Source: Periplaneta americana (taxonomy: Eukaryota; Arthropoda; Insecta; Blattodea; Blattidae). Taken from it: a DNA stretch of 64,000 bases. The stretch lies in the NCBI RefSeq assembly GCF_040183065.1, contig NC_091121.1, positions 68,058,787-68,122,786 of the forward strand, given 5' to 3'. The translations under genes and the position numbers were made by a program. Below the pieces are notes generated by a model. It worked only from the letters and a program-made list of their open reading frames with translations. It was not told where the DNA came from and searched no databases. Below are positions 1 to 11,539 of the stretch, piece by piece; the first letter of the stretch is position 1; every line of letters begins with the position of its first letter.

Positions 1-94
1 GAAAATATAAGTATTATTCAAAATGTGTTCTGAAAATGCAGTGAAGATAGTTGTATTTTGAAATATGAAATTACAGTAAATGTAGAATTAAAAC

Positions 95-358
95 AATATC
101 GTCGTTGTTCCTACAATAACTCCTAAGTGACATATTTATCGATTTTCAGATTTTTGCTCTATTAAATAGCTTAAATAGTGATACAGCAAATAAAATCTCC
201 TATAGGCCTATGTAATTATATTTATTTCTTTCGAAAATGTAAGAATTCACAATCCCCTATGTACGGCTGCCATAGGATGAATAAATGTGTTTTTTTCCTC
301 CTACTGAAAAATGTATATTTTGCACATAAGAGTTATTGCAGGAACAACGACGATATTT
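95..358. repeat. Hairpin-forming segment of a dispersed repeat
   Basis: Bases 95-128 and 325-358 are reverse complements over about 34 bases with a few mismatches; the left arm contains AATATCGTCGTTGTTCCT. They are separated by about 200 bp of AT-rich DNA. The inner part, roughly 160-345, recurs as a diverged direct repeat near 42955-43120, where a version of the right arm is also present. It looks like a small fold-back or MITE-like unit, but no target duplication is visible and no protein is encoded. Confidence 0.55.
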
Positions 359-373
359 GAAAAGTTTCAGGTG

Positions 374-936
374 ATTCATGGGAAATGTCTCTTATTATTA
401 TTCGGTTGAGAAGCTTTCGTCATCTAGTCTGCTGTCAAAACATTTGAAAGTTAGAATTTATAAAACAGTTATATTACCGGTTGTTCTGTATTGTTGTGAA
501 ACTTGGACTCTAACTTTGAGAGAGGAACAGAGATTAAGGGTATATGAGAATAAGGTTCTTAGGAAAATATTTGGGGCTAAGAGGGATGAAGTTAGAAGAA
601 AATGGAGAAAGTTACACAACGCAGAACTGCACGCATTTTATTCATCTCACATAATTGGGAACATTAAACCCAGACGTTTGAAATGGGCAGGGAATGTAGC
701 AAGTATGGGCGAATCCAGAAATGCATATAGAGTGTTAGTTGGGAGACCGGAGGGGAAAAGACCTTTGAGGAGGCCGAGACGTAGATTGGAGGATAACATA
801 AAAATGGATTTGAGGGAGGTGTGATATGATGATAGAGAGTGGATTAATCTTGCACAGGATAGGGACCGATAGCGGGCTTATGTGAGGGCGGCAATGAACC
901 TGCGGGTTCCTTAAAAGTCATTTGTAAGTAAGTAAG
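374..936 (+). pseudogene. 5'-truncated RTE-clade LINE, C-terminal reverse transcriptase fragment
   Basis: The frame from 378 matches the C-terminal region of the longer RTE copy at 35446-38000. It keeps the thumb-like segment with CETWTL, the RRLKWAG block and the basic GRPEGKRPL region. The frame runs on to a natural stop at 912-914 but is broken by TGA near 822 and TAG near 870, so it is dead. The 3' end carries the family tail of GTAA units (923-936). The 5' end is truncated at about 374, as is usual for LINE insertions. In a complete element this region would belong to the enzyme that copies RNA into the target site. Confidence 0.9.
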
Positions 937-1074
937 TTGTAAATAATAATAGTAATAATAAGTAGAAATAATAACAATGACAGCAGAAAAATTTACTGTT
1001 TTGTTTCACTTGATGAACAATACTGAATAAAGTAATAGTCGAATGACTCTGGGGTTATTAGGAATAGTAATAAT

Positions 1075-1465
1075 TTGGGCGTGAGCCCCACAACCCGCGA
1101 CTCCCGGAGGCCGGGAATTGATTGTTTACCCGGAACTACTTTGTGACCTGGGCGTGGAGTGACGTCTCTTTGTAGGTCGCATGTAATTAACGGTCGTGCG
1201 GAGTTGCCGGGGCGCCTGGGGCAGTTATATTACTTGCGTCAGAAACTACTCACAATTCCTGCTCACAGCGCTGAACCAACTGCAGATGCTATTCACCTGC
1301 ATCCTTCCATTACAAGTCTCACAGACGGCGTGACGTTGCTCTCCTCCCCTTCCATCATTAATATGGAGGAAAGGGCTGATTAGGACCAACGGTAGCTCCA
1401 CGAGGTCACTCAAGGGTTTCAGGTAGCTGAACTCGAATTGGCAAGAAATAAGTAGTACATGCATT
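1075..1465. other. GC-richer unique-looking DNA, no gene recognised
   Basis: This stretch is markedly GC-richer than its surroundings and shows no repeat relationship to anything else in the window. Short frames exist on both strands but match no family I know. It could be an old exon, a regulatory element or the remains of an unrecognised transposon. Confidence 0.3.
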
Positions 1466-1479
1466 TTCGTTTCCAGAAT

Positions 1480-2410
1480 ATTACATCAGTATTTCATCGT
1501 CTCTGTATAGACTATATGCAAATCACAGAAACCTGCAGAAAAGTATATTCTATTATCCATTTTCTAAAAAGGATAAATGTTCATCTTCCCTCTTGCTTAA
1601 AAAGTCCCTTGTGCAGACGCTTGTATTTCCCTATTTTGACTATGCTGACATTTTACTGACTGACCTTTCCAGCGACAACAAAACGAAACTTCAACGTGCT
1701 CATAACTTGTGTGTACGTTTTGTAAGCAATGTTCGTAAATATGATCATATTACCCCATCCCTGGAAACAATAGGTTGGCTTAAACTAGATAAGAAAAGAA
1801 ATTTACATTCACTTCTCCTTCTCTTCGAAATTTTGAACTCTTCTATTCCTTCGTACCTGTCGTCTCGCTTCACTTTCCTTTCTTCCCACCACAATCTGAA
1901 CACACGCTCTCGCCATGAAACAATACTAACAATACCATCCCATCGCACCTCCTCATACTCATCCTCTTTCACAATAGCCCTGCCAAGACTCTGGAATTCG
2001 TTACCTGCTAGCATCAGGGACTGTCGAAATAAAATTGAATTCAAACGCAAACTTACTAGGCACTTGGTCAGTAATTGAGACTCGTTCAGACATGGTTTCT
2101 TGTAAATAGTTCTCTTAATCTAACACAAAATATTTCAATATCCGGTAATTTCATTACTATAGATTTTTGTTATTGTAGGTTCAATTTGTAATTCAGTAAA
2201 TACAAAAATATTCTTTGTTCTTAACTTCTATGATAAAATGTCTAGCTTTCATTAATCAGGTAATCTTGTCGTACTTTAATTTTTATTGTAATTGTAATTG
2301 TAAATTTAATGTAAATTGTAATTTTATTATTCATATTATAGTTGTAATCCCCTGGTAGAGGGGCAGAGAAGGCCTGATGGTCTTATCTCTACCAGGTTAA
2401 ATAAATAAAT
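1480..2410 (+). mobile_element. CR1/Jockey-group LINE, 3' half, 5'-truncated
   Basis: The frame 1593-2078 encodes the C-terminal part of a non-LTR reverse transcriptase. It includes PYFDYADILLTDLS, a helical block with LQRAHNLCVRF, and near the end PRLWNSLPASIRD and FKRKLTRHL, the usual finish of this group. An earlier piece of the same protein lies one frame away at about 1520-1605 (KVYSIIHFLKRINVHLP), so a frameshift near 1605 breaks it. After the stop comes an AT-rich 3' UTR, a terminal stem-loop at 2351-2396 and an (AAAT)n tail. A second copy of the same 3' end lies on the minus strand at 13586-14342. The exact clade cannot be fixed without the upstream domains. Confidence 0.85.
2351..2396 (+). 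other. 3'-terminal stem-loop of the LINE
   Basis: CCTGGTAGAG at 2351-2360 pairs perfectly with CTCTACCAGG at 2387-2396, immediately before the AAAT tail. The second copy of this LINE, read on the minus strand near 13590-13650, retains the stem with one wobble and one mismatch. By analogy with other LINEs it may be the hairpin recognised by the element's own reverse transcriptase; that role is inferred. Confidence 0.6.
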
Positions 2411-2547
2411 ACTAATACTAAATAAATACTACTAATACTATATTAGTAGTCAACAAAAGAAATTAATAAACTAACCACCTAATAAGCAAGTGTAAAGATG
2501 GAAGATGAAATTGGTGAATGAACGAACGGAAAAAAAGCCAATAAGTA

Positions 2548-2590
2548 ACCTCCTCCTCCTCTTCTTCTTCTTCTTCTTCTTCTTCATCTA
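2548..2590. repeat. (TCC/TTC)n microsatellite
   Basis: About 40 bases of TCC units change into TTC units. The glutamate run that can be translated on the minus strand is a by-product of this repeat. Confidence 0.9.
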
Positions 2591-2639
2591 ATTTACTTCC
2601 CATATTTTTTGGCTTACAACACTTTGCGATGTGAGGGAG

Positions 2640-2880
2640 GAAGGATACTCTCTGTAAACAGACACTAGACACGTCTACACATTGCAGGCCTATCTGGATG
2701 TGGACTGGCACAACGCAGGCCTACATCGGAGACATCACAGGACAACCATCCTGTCCTATAAACTAAAGAAAATTTTCTTTCATTCCCCACGTAGGGACAA
2801 TAACTGCGAACTGCTTGGACGGGCAACGCGTACGCCACCTCAGAGATACCGCAACGGACGACAATAATTAATTTAATTAA
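2640..2880. other. No recognisable feature
   Basis: This is a slightly GC-richer segment with short frames only. I see no domain, repeat or terminus in it. Confidence 0.3.
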
Positions 2881-2894
2881 GTAATAAGTAATAA

Positions 2895-3850
2895 TAATAG
2901 TAATTTATTTGAATGATCATAATAATGGTACACTTTTGGTTCGCACTCCCGATGAAGCAAAAGCTTGTGGCCGGGAGTGGAGTTTACATCGAATAATGAA
3001 AAAGTAATATTACAAGTTTAAGCCTATACCAAAATAATCATTTAATTGTTTAATTTAAATAATAAAATATATGTAAGCAAAAGTAAAGTGATGAATATAA
3101 AAATAATAATACTAGAAAGAATAATATAAGAAAAACAATAAAATTATATCAAATATATGTGAGCAAAAGAAAGTGATGAATATCAAAATAATAATACAAG
3201 AAAGAATAATATAAGAAATACAATGAAATTATATCAAATATATGTAAGCAAAAGAAAGTGATGAATATCAAAATAATAATACAAGAAAGAATAATATAAG
3301 AAATACAATGAAATTATATCAAATATATGTAAGCAAAAGAAAGTGATGAATATCAAAATAATAATACAAGAAATAATAATACAGGAAATACAATAAAATT
3401 ATATCAGGTAAAACATAGAAGATTCGGTTAACTAGAAAGTACAAATAATAAAATGAAATGAAAAATATTAAATAATACAATTGTAAAATAAATGCAAAAT
3501 ATTATGCAATAATATAATGGAGTAATAATTATTATATATATAAATGATATTTTAGTTTTAATTGATTTATTGAATTTTGAAACATTGAAAGATTCCTAAC
3601 TTAGAATTTTTTTTTTTTTTCAGAAATTTCATGTAAAGAAAAAATGAAAAATAACAAAAGTGAATATATGTATATATTAGAATACTAATCAGTGTTTAAA
3701 ATCAGTTGAAGTGCTTGCTTTTTAAATAATTTATTATTGGAAGTTGCTAATTTTGGATGTCTTTTAATGAAGTTATTATACAATCTCGGGTAGAAATCTG
3801 AGGCATGCCTTAGTCCTGCTTCAGAATTGCAGCAGAAAATCAATGGACAC
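2895..3850 (-). mobile_element. Decayed LINE 3' end containing a minisatellite
   Basis: On the minus strand, bases 3838-3695 read as GLRHASDFYPRLYNN followed by FIKRHPKLA, ending a LINE-type C-terminus. The same block recurs at 49990-49845 (LYSKFIKINPDLSNL). Downstream in element orientation lies about 800 bp of AT-rich 3' UTR, including the 85-bp minisatellite and, near 2940-2990, a segment with a short inverted repeat around CACTCCCG/CGGGAGTG. Boundaries are approximate. Confidence 0.6.
3063..3400. repeat. 85-bp minisatellite, about four units
   Basis: The marker ATGTAAGC or ATGTGAGC recurs at 3071, 3157, 3242 and 3327, a period of 85-86 bp. Units two to four are almost identical, and the first and last are diverged and partial. 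It sits in the 3' UTR of the adjoining LINE relic. Confidence 0.9.
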
Positions 3851-3910
3851 AACAATTTGTCATAATATGTGAATTGATTAATGAATGACTAAATGTGTGT
3901 GTACATAGCC

Positions 3911-3933
3911 TACATACATTACATTACATTACA

Positions 3934-3964
<31 letters not shown>

Positions 3965-4112
3965 CATACATACATACATACATACATACATACATACATA
4001 CATACATACATACATACATACATACATACATACATACATACATACATACATACATACATACATACATACATACATACATACATACATACATACATACATA
4101 CATACATACATC
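3911..4112. repeat. (ACAT)n microsatellite with an ACATT start
   Basis: A few ACATT units lead into about 170 bp of uninterrupted ACAT/TACA units. All three long frames across it are repeat artefacts of YIHT or YVCM type. Confidence 0.97.
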
Positions 4113-4266
4113 ACCCTAATCATGAATTAGATGAAATTGAAATTCATATGCCTCTTATTAGAGTTGTTAATAAAAGGATTTTTGTTGAATTGTTGGTACC
4201 AACAGGAATTAAAATTTTTAGCTGATTAGCCACTGTATATGGCTCCCAACTACAGTGGGAGCTCTT

Positions 4267-4314
4267 AAGTTCGACAGAAATCAAGTTCGACAGAAATCAA
4301 GTTCGACATCCTAT
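4267..4314. repeat. 16-bp short tandem repeat, three units
   Basis: AAGTTCGACAGAAATC starts at 4267, 4283 and 4299, the last unit incomplete. A further AGTTCGAC follows at 4315. Nothing suggests a function. Confidence 0.8.
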
Positions 4315-4724
4315 AGTTCGACTCCTTACGTAGGAGAATTAGACACTCCCCTATACGGGCACTAAGAAACGGGTTTGCCACTTGAATGGGAATTGGTTCT
4401 GTGTCTTGTAGTGATGCTTTTGTTAAAGGAAAACAAAATATTTTATTGATTAGGACATACATATTGATCACTGATTTTAAATTAATGAACTCTTCTTTTT
4501 CTATTTGAGAACTGTGCCGTTTTTGAGACGGAACTGTCGAAACCCACTGTGGTACTAGAAGCGCATACACAAGTCTCGGGGCGGGCAGGAAATGCAAGTA
4601 CAGTACTGTATTCGTTGATGGATAACCAAAAAGAATTTGTATTCATTTCACCTGCTACACCCACTACCCTTATTGGACTGAACTTTCAATTCTGTTTTGT
4701 CAAACTTAGGAGAGTCCTTGCTTA

Positions 4725-5019
4725 TGACATTACATACATACATACATACATACATACAAAATATTACGAAATATGTTTCATTTAACGACGCTCTCAATTG
4801 CAGAGGTTATATCAGCGTCGCCGGATGTGCCGCAGGAGTTCTTTTACATGTCAGTAAATCTACTGACATGAGCCTGTCGCATTTAAGCACACTTAAATGC
4901 CATCGACCTAGCCCGGGATCTAACCCGTAACCTTGGGCATAGAAGGCCAGCGCTATACCAACTCGCCAACCAGGTCGACTACATACATACATACATACAT
5001 ACATACATACATACATACA
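4725..5019. repeat. (ACAT)n tract split by a SINE
   Basis: ACAT units at about 4728-4757 and 4981-5019 flank the SINE at 4771-4977. This suggests that the SINE inserted into, or seeded, the microsatellite. Confidence 0.7.
4771..4977 (-). mobile_element. tRNA-derived SINE (arthropod type)
   Basis: Read on the minus strand it starts with a tRNA-like head. Box A TGGCGAGTTGG is at 4968-4958 and box B GGGTTAGATCC at 4926-4916. A unique body follows with a CTGACATG motif, and the element ends near GCGTCGTTAAATG. The sequence resembles a SINE family widespread in insects. It would have been transcribed by RNA polymerase III and mobilised by a LINE enzyme. Confidence 0.85.
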
Positions 5020-5489
5020 TACGTACATCACGAGGAATGATAGACAAACAAGTCTGAAACAACAGTTCAATATCTCCACACGAAAGAAGCAAGAACGCAA
5101 GCTCTGAAGTAAACCTCAGTGCCTACATCACTATTAGCATGTTGCCCCCACAATCACTCATGCTTGTCTGCGAGTTGTTTGGCGCTCCTCAATTTCTAGA
5201 AATGGAGTCCGGAGCAATATTAAACATAGCGGCGCAGAGCACCCCGAGGAAATGAAACAAATATTGTATCTATTTTCTTTCTTGTTGCTACGAGATCTTG
5301 TAACTCAATCAGGTGCTCCATTACTGCTGAGGGGATATATTTAAAACAAACGCATAACACAAATAAACATTAAGAGAGACGTCTTGCTATTCAACGTTCC
5401 CCTGCATGTGAACAGTACACCAGGAAAAACATTTAACCTGTCTCTGTTCCAGGTATATTCTGTAACAATAGATTTCTCATTTCTTTCTT

Positions 5490-5835
5490 GATATAGTTTC
5501 TTGTCTTCATTTGCCAACAATTCATTTCGTGTTCCTGTTCATTTTGCAACCATTCAACTTCCTCTGTTCTATCTCGATTCCTTGGTTCCTGTTTTCATTT
5601 CATAATAATAGATTTTACGTTTGTTTCTGATTCCTTGATTTCTGTTTTCATTTTGTGACAAATGATACTTCGTTTCATTTCTGAATCGTTCGTTACTGAT
5701 GATTTTATAATGATTCATTTCTCGTGTATTTTTTTGCATCCCCTTTCCCTGTTTTCATTATATAAGACTAAAGTCCTACTTATTGTTTCGTGCTTCAATC
5801 CTTTGTTCCTGTTTTCATTATATAACGTTATCACC
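5490..5835. repeat. Degenerate tandem repeat of about 60 bp
   Basis: Diverged units centred on TTCCTGTTTTCATT recur near 5587, 5640, 5748 and 5808, at roughly 55-60 bp or twice that. The segment is T-rich and non-coding. Confidence 0.5.
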
Positions 5836-6493
5836 ATCACCACCACATATTTACTATCTTAACTGTTCTGCAACTCTATTTGAGTGACTAAGTCAGGCCT
5901 GCATAAGTGGGCGTCAATTGTGGCGTACGTCACAAGGCGGAATACGTCACTCATCCCTTCCTTCCGCCCCCGCGTCGTTGACAAGGTAGGAGAGGGAATT
6001 TTTATTCAATTTCTGTGTTATGTGACTGCGTACGGATCACAGAGACGTCATTCAACGCCGGTGGACTGTTGACGAGGAACCAACACTTTCCCCAAGTTTT
6101 CACCCCTCTCTCGCCAGTTCTGCATCCCTGGATTAAGTGGGAAAGGATGATCTACGTCCTCTGCTGTTCCCATAATGTAACGGGAACCAAGTTCTTACGT
6201 AATCACTTAACACATTTCTACTTATCTATTATTATTGGCCGATATTAGCAAAAACAATGAGCGAAAACACAAAGTTACCCAAATATTTCATCAGTTAATT
6301 GCCCTCTACTTTACCATCATGAACTGCCTGTACCTGCTCCTTCAGTTCATGCATATCATCACAACCACTAGATAAAGCCATGCAAGAACCATCGACATCT
6401 CAAGATTAAGAATAATGTATCGGCTGTGCTACCTTCTGTACCCCAAAAAGTAACTAAAAGTGAGTTCTGAGCGATCTGACTTGTCTAATAAAT
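5836..6493. other. No recognisable feature
   Basis: This is mixed-composition DNA. I see no coding domain, terminal repeat or tRNA-like head. Confidence 0.3.
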
Positions 6494-7663
6494 AGAGTCC
6501 TGCGTTTAGTTACTTTGAATACAAGTTAGGTGTAAATTGATCATACTAGCTTCGCTTGGTCCGGAGAGCAAGTTGCAAGTCAACAGTTCACGCTGCAGTT
6601 CAGTTCTCCCTCACGCCCCGGTACTGTATGTTTACATCTGTTTTTTCGTTTACTTGTGTGTATAAGTAGGTGAACAACAGGAATAGTAATCATGTATAAA
6701 ATACCACAAAGTATTTAATTAAAGGCAGCTTATATGCAATAAAAGATAATTTTACTAGGAATAGACAAAACTAAAAAAATTCAGGCGCCAGCCCCTTTAT
6801 TTTAAGAAGCCACCACATTTTGTACACACATGCAATAGGAAAACCATTCGCGCTAAGATGAAGATACATTTACTGGAATATGTTAAAAAAATATTAAATG
6901 TCTATGCCAGCGTTGTCAGACAGAGATTAAACGGAGCGGAGCGCTCCACTATGACTCGTTGCGTGCTCCGGTGTTTCCACAGACATAAGCAAGTTCACGC
7001 TCCGACTGCACAACCGGTTTTGGAGCTTACGACTCTGACACTACTGATCTTTGCAGTGCAAACACACGCTATGAGAGATGCTCTTAAGCTATGTTGGACA
7101 ATATCTTGAGCTGCGCAACAAAAAGTAACGATAATAATTTAAAAAGCACATTCGAATTTCTTTCTACAACCGCTTTTGTTAACATTATGAAAAACATAAA
7201 TGAAAACTCAATAACAATTCAGGTACCACACAAAATTTTTTAGTCATCATGGCTACCTGGCGCTCGGAATTTATCTATCTCTGACTTTTACAATGTAAAA
7301 CGCATCTAGATACTTTATATCTAATTGAAGGTTATAAATAACAAATGAAAAATATAAATATCAGCACAAACTTAAAATAAAACAAATGATGAATACGTGC
7401 TTTACGAGTTTCTACATATTATAATCAATGATTGTAAATATTTGAATGTTTCCTTCCTTCTGATAAAATACATTTTCTTCTTTCCTAACTACTTTCTCTC
7501 TACCAAATTCTTCTATTGGAGCACTCATTTCCAACCGCTTAGTTTTGTTTTGTTTTCCTATGTTCGCTAAAGAGCAGCGTTGGATGCTGTCAACCTATAC
7601 TCCGTACATACCTACACTGTTGCTGGTTGCTTGGAGGCTTTAGGTAATCAAAAGCAGGACTCT
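6494..7663. mobile_element. Non-autonomous DNA-transposon-like element, 1.17 kb
   Basis: AGAGTCCTGCGTTTAGTTAC at 6494 faces its diverged reverse complement GTAATCAAAAGCAGGACTCT ending at 7663. This gives inverted ends of about 20 bp. The right 280 bp (about 7390-7663) is paralogous to 14470-14770, which supports a dispersed repeat. A short frame at 6858-7109 matches nothing I recognise. No clean target duplication is visible. Confidence 0.55.
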
Positions 7664-8309
7664 AGTAATAAGATAGAGTTGCTTAGATCGCGACTTATGA
7701 AAATTTGAAATAACGATCAAAATATGACAGAATTTTTTTCCGTATAGAATGACTTAGTAGTTTGTAATGATTTTTAGGAATTACAGATTCTCTGGAAATT
7801 GAACGCATTCCAAATGAGTGGCGATATTTTATAGAACCCTAAAAAGTCAGCCCGTAATCAATGTTATTGCACAATGGCATTGAATTACCTGGCATGCCTG
7901 TTTGTAATACAGTTCGTATGAGAGGGACATAATATGATAATATCAAACAATTAATTAACATTATGACAAATACAAAAGGCATAAGATGTGAAAGTGATAG
8001 CTATCATACTCGGTCTTCAGCTGGGTTACATAAAATACTGCTGCTTTCTCTGTAAGTGGGATAATAAACACGACAATAAACAAAAATATTTCTTAAAGGA
8101 ATAGGTGAAAGATTCTATATTCTGTTGTTGATGTAGGTCTTCAAAACATTCCAATAAAAGAATCATGCAATATGTAATTAATTGTATACTTTATTATGTA
8201 AATGCTTTACAGTTGTAAAAAATATTATGCAAATTTGATATTATTTTTACAGGTAATCATTACCTATTTTAATATTATGAATAGTGTTTTATAAAGTGTA
8301 ATGTATGTA

Positions 8310-9402
8310 CAGGGACATCATTTTATTTTTACTGACATTTCTAATATTAGCCTGGCTATATCTTTGGATCAACGGTTAAGAACTGAAAACACCGTTTGCT
8401 ATCCCCTTCTACGACTGGAGTTCGATGATACTGGCGCAATATACAAACAAATCACTTTACTAGGTATAGGAGGGAAGAAAAGTAGTTCATCCATTTACGT
8501 AAACTAGGAAATATCACGCTTTTAAGTTTGATAATTTTCATTAGGTTTTTGTTTAATCAAAATACAATACAGTATTAACAATGAGTGTTTATACAGACGA
8601 ACTGAGCTGTCCATGCGGACGTATTCATTATGCAGTGTATATTATACTGTCTACAGCACATAAGCGTACACTATAGAGAATGAAGTTAAATTGAAAAATA
8701 ATCATAATATGGATATCTGAACACATTTTTGAAAATGGTGGCCGTTCATTTCGATACAGGCTTCAGTTCTAATGTGTGTAATTCCAATTACCAGTTTCGT
8801 CCTTCGTACCAGTAATTCATGTTGAAATAATTTTGTACCTACTCTATAAAAGAGTACCGGTACCTTACGCACTGTAAATTTAATATTCACTTCTGCCCTA
8901 TCCGAAAAGATAAAATTACTCAGACATGCTAGCTACTGTCCGTCCAAGTGGTTATGTCGCAGGGTATAGAAAGAGGGAAAATCACGTGACAGTTAATTAC
9001 TTAAAGAGGCCCTTTTATTTAAGTTATTTTAAACAATTGTATGGGTATAATATTAAGTAGACGTCCAATTCCTAACAGAAATTAATATTCTCAGAAAAGA
9101 GCTAAAACAGCCCAGCCACTAACTAGCCTTTACTGTGAAGCGAATAGAAGCAGGTGGGGGAAACCGGGATGCGACGTAGGGAAATGAACAACAGTACCTT
9201 TGCGGAAATGATTCAATATTGAAAGCTATTTCGTCACTGGAAAACGCGAACATATTTCTGGAACGTACTGTTCACTGTGACCGTAAGGCTACTATGACTG
9301 TATATGCGGTCTTGGATCTGTGTGGAGGACGAGGTGGGAGTGAAGTACATTCAAAAACTCAGGTACAATAAAAATTGAAGTAAAAATAAAATGATGTCCC
9401 TG
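8310..9402. mobile_element. TIR element with TA target duplication, 1.09 kb
   Basis: The left end is CAGGGACATCATTTTATTTT, and the right end at 9402 is its reverse complement, extending to about 26 bp with ACT. The element is flanked by TA at 8308-8309 and 9403-9404. TA duplication with CAGG termini fits the Tc1/mariner assemblage. The interior has no transposase frame, so the copy is non-autonomous or eroded. Confidence 0.75.
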
Positions 9403-9419
9403 TATATTAAGCATGAAAA

Positions 9420-9725
9420 GTTTTGATGAAGGATGAGTGGAACCGAGAAAAATTCTCTCCGGCACCGCCATTTGAACCCGGGTTTTCAGCTCTACGCGCT
9501 GATGCTCTATCCACTAAGCCACACCGGATTTCTACCCCGATGTCGGATTGAATCCTCTCAGTTTAAGTTCCACCTCTTGGGATCCCTCTAGTGGCCTACC
9601 CTCATGCACTGCGTCATAGATGTATGACAGTGGCACAATGTCCATACATGTGCAGAGGTGCAGTCGTTATGAGTGACTAACTGGCAGGGATCCGACAGAG
9701 TAAGCGCCCGTCTTAAACCACAAAG
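9420..9725 (-). mobile_element. tRNA-headed SINE or composite element
   Basis: On the minus strand, box A TGGCTTAGTGG is at 9521-9511 and box B GGTTCAAATGG at 9488-9478. They are followed by GTGCCGGAGAGAATTTTT. The same block lies on the plus strand at 50433-50510. Sequence upstream of the head (about 9530-9560) is also shared with 50400-50430, so the repeat unit is larger than the tRNA-like part. Confidence 0.75.
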
Positions 9726-9744
9726 TAATTATTTTTCGCATATC

Positions 9745-9880
9745 ATATATTACGATGTACCGAAGTACATATGATATTTCCATGCAGAAATTCTGCTTCA
9801 TCCATTCATCCTTCATCATATGATGACACAGAATTTCTGCACGGGAATATCATATGTACTTCGGTACATCGTAATAATAT
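9745..9880. repeat. Inverted pair of SINE 3' ends (hairpin)
   Basis: Bases 9745-9795 and 9829-9880 are reverse complements over about 50 nt with only a few mismatches. Both match the 3' end of the SINE at 50520-50585 (CATATGTACTTCGGCACAT). Two SINE ends in opposite orientation therefore form a near-perfect palindrome. Confidence 0.85.
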
Positions 9881-9899
9881 ATGAAAAGCTTCAGTAGTT

Positions 9900-10655
9900 A
9901 TTTCATATATGAAAAGGTTTGTTCAATTAGCTTTCATGGTAGTTGAAATATAAAAAAAAATATGAATTTCACCAAATTTTTGCAGGTCAATGGTATACTT
10001 CCCACCTTAATACACTAGGAAGGCTGCGAAATCGCCCAAATCATTTGTGCTCATCATGCATTTAATCTTAGAATGAGTCTTGGTCATAAGTCTTGAATGG
10101 AAGATGATGTTCCTATTTTGAAAACTGATGTCGCTGCTGTTGTCATTTCATTTATGAAGTACACAGACACGCTGTAAGCTGAAGAGTGCATTGCCATGGA
10201 GAGCACCCTATGAATAATCAATGGTATTACTACACAATCTCTTCTCTAACGACAATGTTTTGGAATACATTAAATGGCACTGTGCATTACGATGAGTATA
10301 AAAACAAGCTCCGGAACTTTTATGTCGCCCAAATAGCTAACTTATGTATTCAACGCGCTAAAAGGATCGCCCCATCCTCCTCTTCCGCACTAAGAGTGAT
10401 ACAAGTTATGTGATTATATCTTTTTCTCGGATGAGCAAAGTGTTTCCGTTTCATCTATAGTTAAAAATCAATATTTGAATGCTAGCCTACCAAATAATAC
10501 TGTTTGGCTTTAGCCTACATATGTTATAAATATTAGTACGCCTACTGTCTTTATCATCATTATAATCATAAATCATTCACAATTGTAGGCCCCATGGCTT
10601 GTTGCATCCTATAATTAATCAGTCTAAAGTTTGTCCAACGAAAGAATAAAGTGAT
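9900..10655. other. No recognisable feature
   Basis: This is AT-rich DNA with short frames only. It shows no terminal repeats and no similarity to other parts of the window. Confidence 0.3.
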
Positions 10656-10658
10656 GTA

Positions 10659-10805
10659 TACTAGTCGCCTGGAATCTGAAAGCATACCGGCCATTGGCTT
10701 CGTCTGTAAAACATAGAGTGCGCATGAGCGAGCATATACCTATAGTACTGCTTCTACCCACCGCGTGACGTCACTCATGCTTGCAGATCCCAGGCGAGAA
10801 GTGTA
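10659..10805. mobile_element. Short MITE, about 147 bp
   Basis: TCGCCTGGAATCTGAAAGCA near the left end is the inverted counterpart of TGCTTGCAGATCCCAGGCGA at the right end (about 18 of 20 positions). No protein is encoded. The flanks (GTATAC and GTGTAAAC) allow a TA duplication but do not prove it. Confidence 0.7.
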
Positions 10806-10809
10806 AACA

Positions 10810-11290
10810 CATACATGTAGTCTTAAGATCTCCAATTGACATAACACGTTTTCTCCCATAAAATAATCTTAGCGAAATATTTTAATTTTATTTTTAGTAT
10901 ATATTTTTAAAGGCCGTTTCAAATAATTATTTAAAGACATTGTCTTTTGTTTAATGCCATGACAATATATCTATTGATATTCTCAAATAGGGTGTTATGA
11001 ATATTTGCAACGGCGGTGTGATATATTTTTGGATTGTACAGTGCGTATACTAATTGGCTCCGCAGGAGAAATGGGAAGCAGAACGTGGGAACTCGAGGAG
11101 TTGTGTTGGTATCGTGCAGGTAGAGTCAATGACCTTGGGCTCATTGAATGGTGGAGGGTGGGAGGGAGTCATTCCTTTCCCCAAATGTAAGTGTTCAAAC
11201 CAGGCGCTACACGATACCTTCTTTACATCGCTGCCGGGTCGAATACTGCCTCTTGCTTCTCTGCGGAGCCAGTTAGTATACGCAATGTAT
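10810..11290. other. No recognisable feature
   Basis: AT-rich DNA leads into a slightly GC-richer 250 bp segment. Overlapping frames lie on both strands, but none looks like a known protein. Confidence 0.3.
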
Positions 11291-11291
11291 A

Positions 11292-11536
11292 AGGGGTTCA
11301 CAACCAGAGTGGACCAAATCCATCTAGAATAGTTCTGAGATATTGAGTCTTAAAGTTCCTGGCTCACGCTTAGCAACATTCACCTTCTATAGAAAATGCT
11401 GCCATCTGTGGAGTAACAAATGAATTATGGACTTTGTTTGTTATGGCAATGAATAAATCTAAGTTTTTTTCATCCGAGATTGTATTAATCCACTGATCAC
11501 TGGTGGACTTGGTCCACTCTGGTTGTGAGCCCCTCA
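11292..11536. mobile_element. MITE with 30-bp TIRs and TA duplication
   Basis: The left terminus AGGGGTTCACAACCAGAGTG is mirrored at the right end over about 30 bp with two or three mismatches. TA lies at 11290-11291 and again at 11537-11538. The size of 245 bp and the lack of coding sequence fit a non-autonomous Tc1/mariner-type element. Confidence 0.85.
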
Positions 11537-11539
11537 TAT

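Noticed and set aside
374..936. A target duplication for the first RTE copy
   Set aside because: I compared the flank before 374 with that after 936 and found no convincing direct repeat.
3063..3400. CRISPR-like array
   Set aside because: Repeats are contiguous 85-bp units without unique spacers, and the genome is eukaryotic.
3893..4225. 110-, 74- and 64-codon frames of YIHT and YVCM repeats
   Set aside because: Translation of the ACAT microsatellite.
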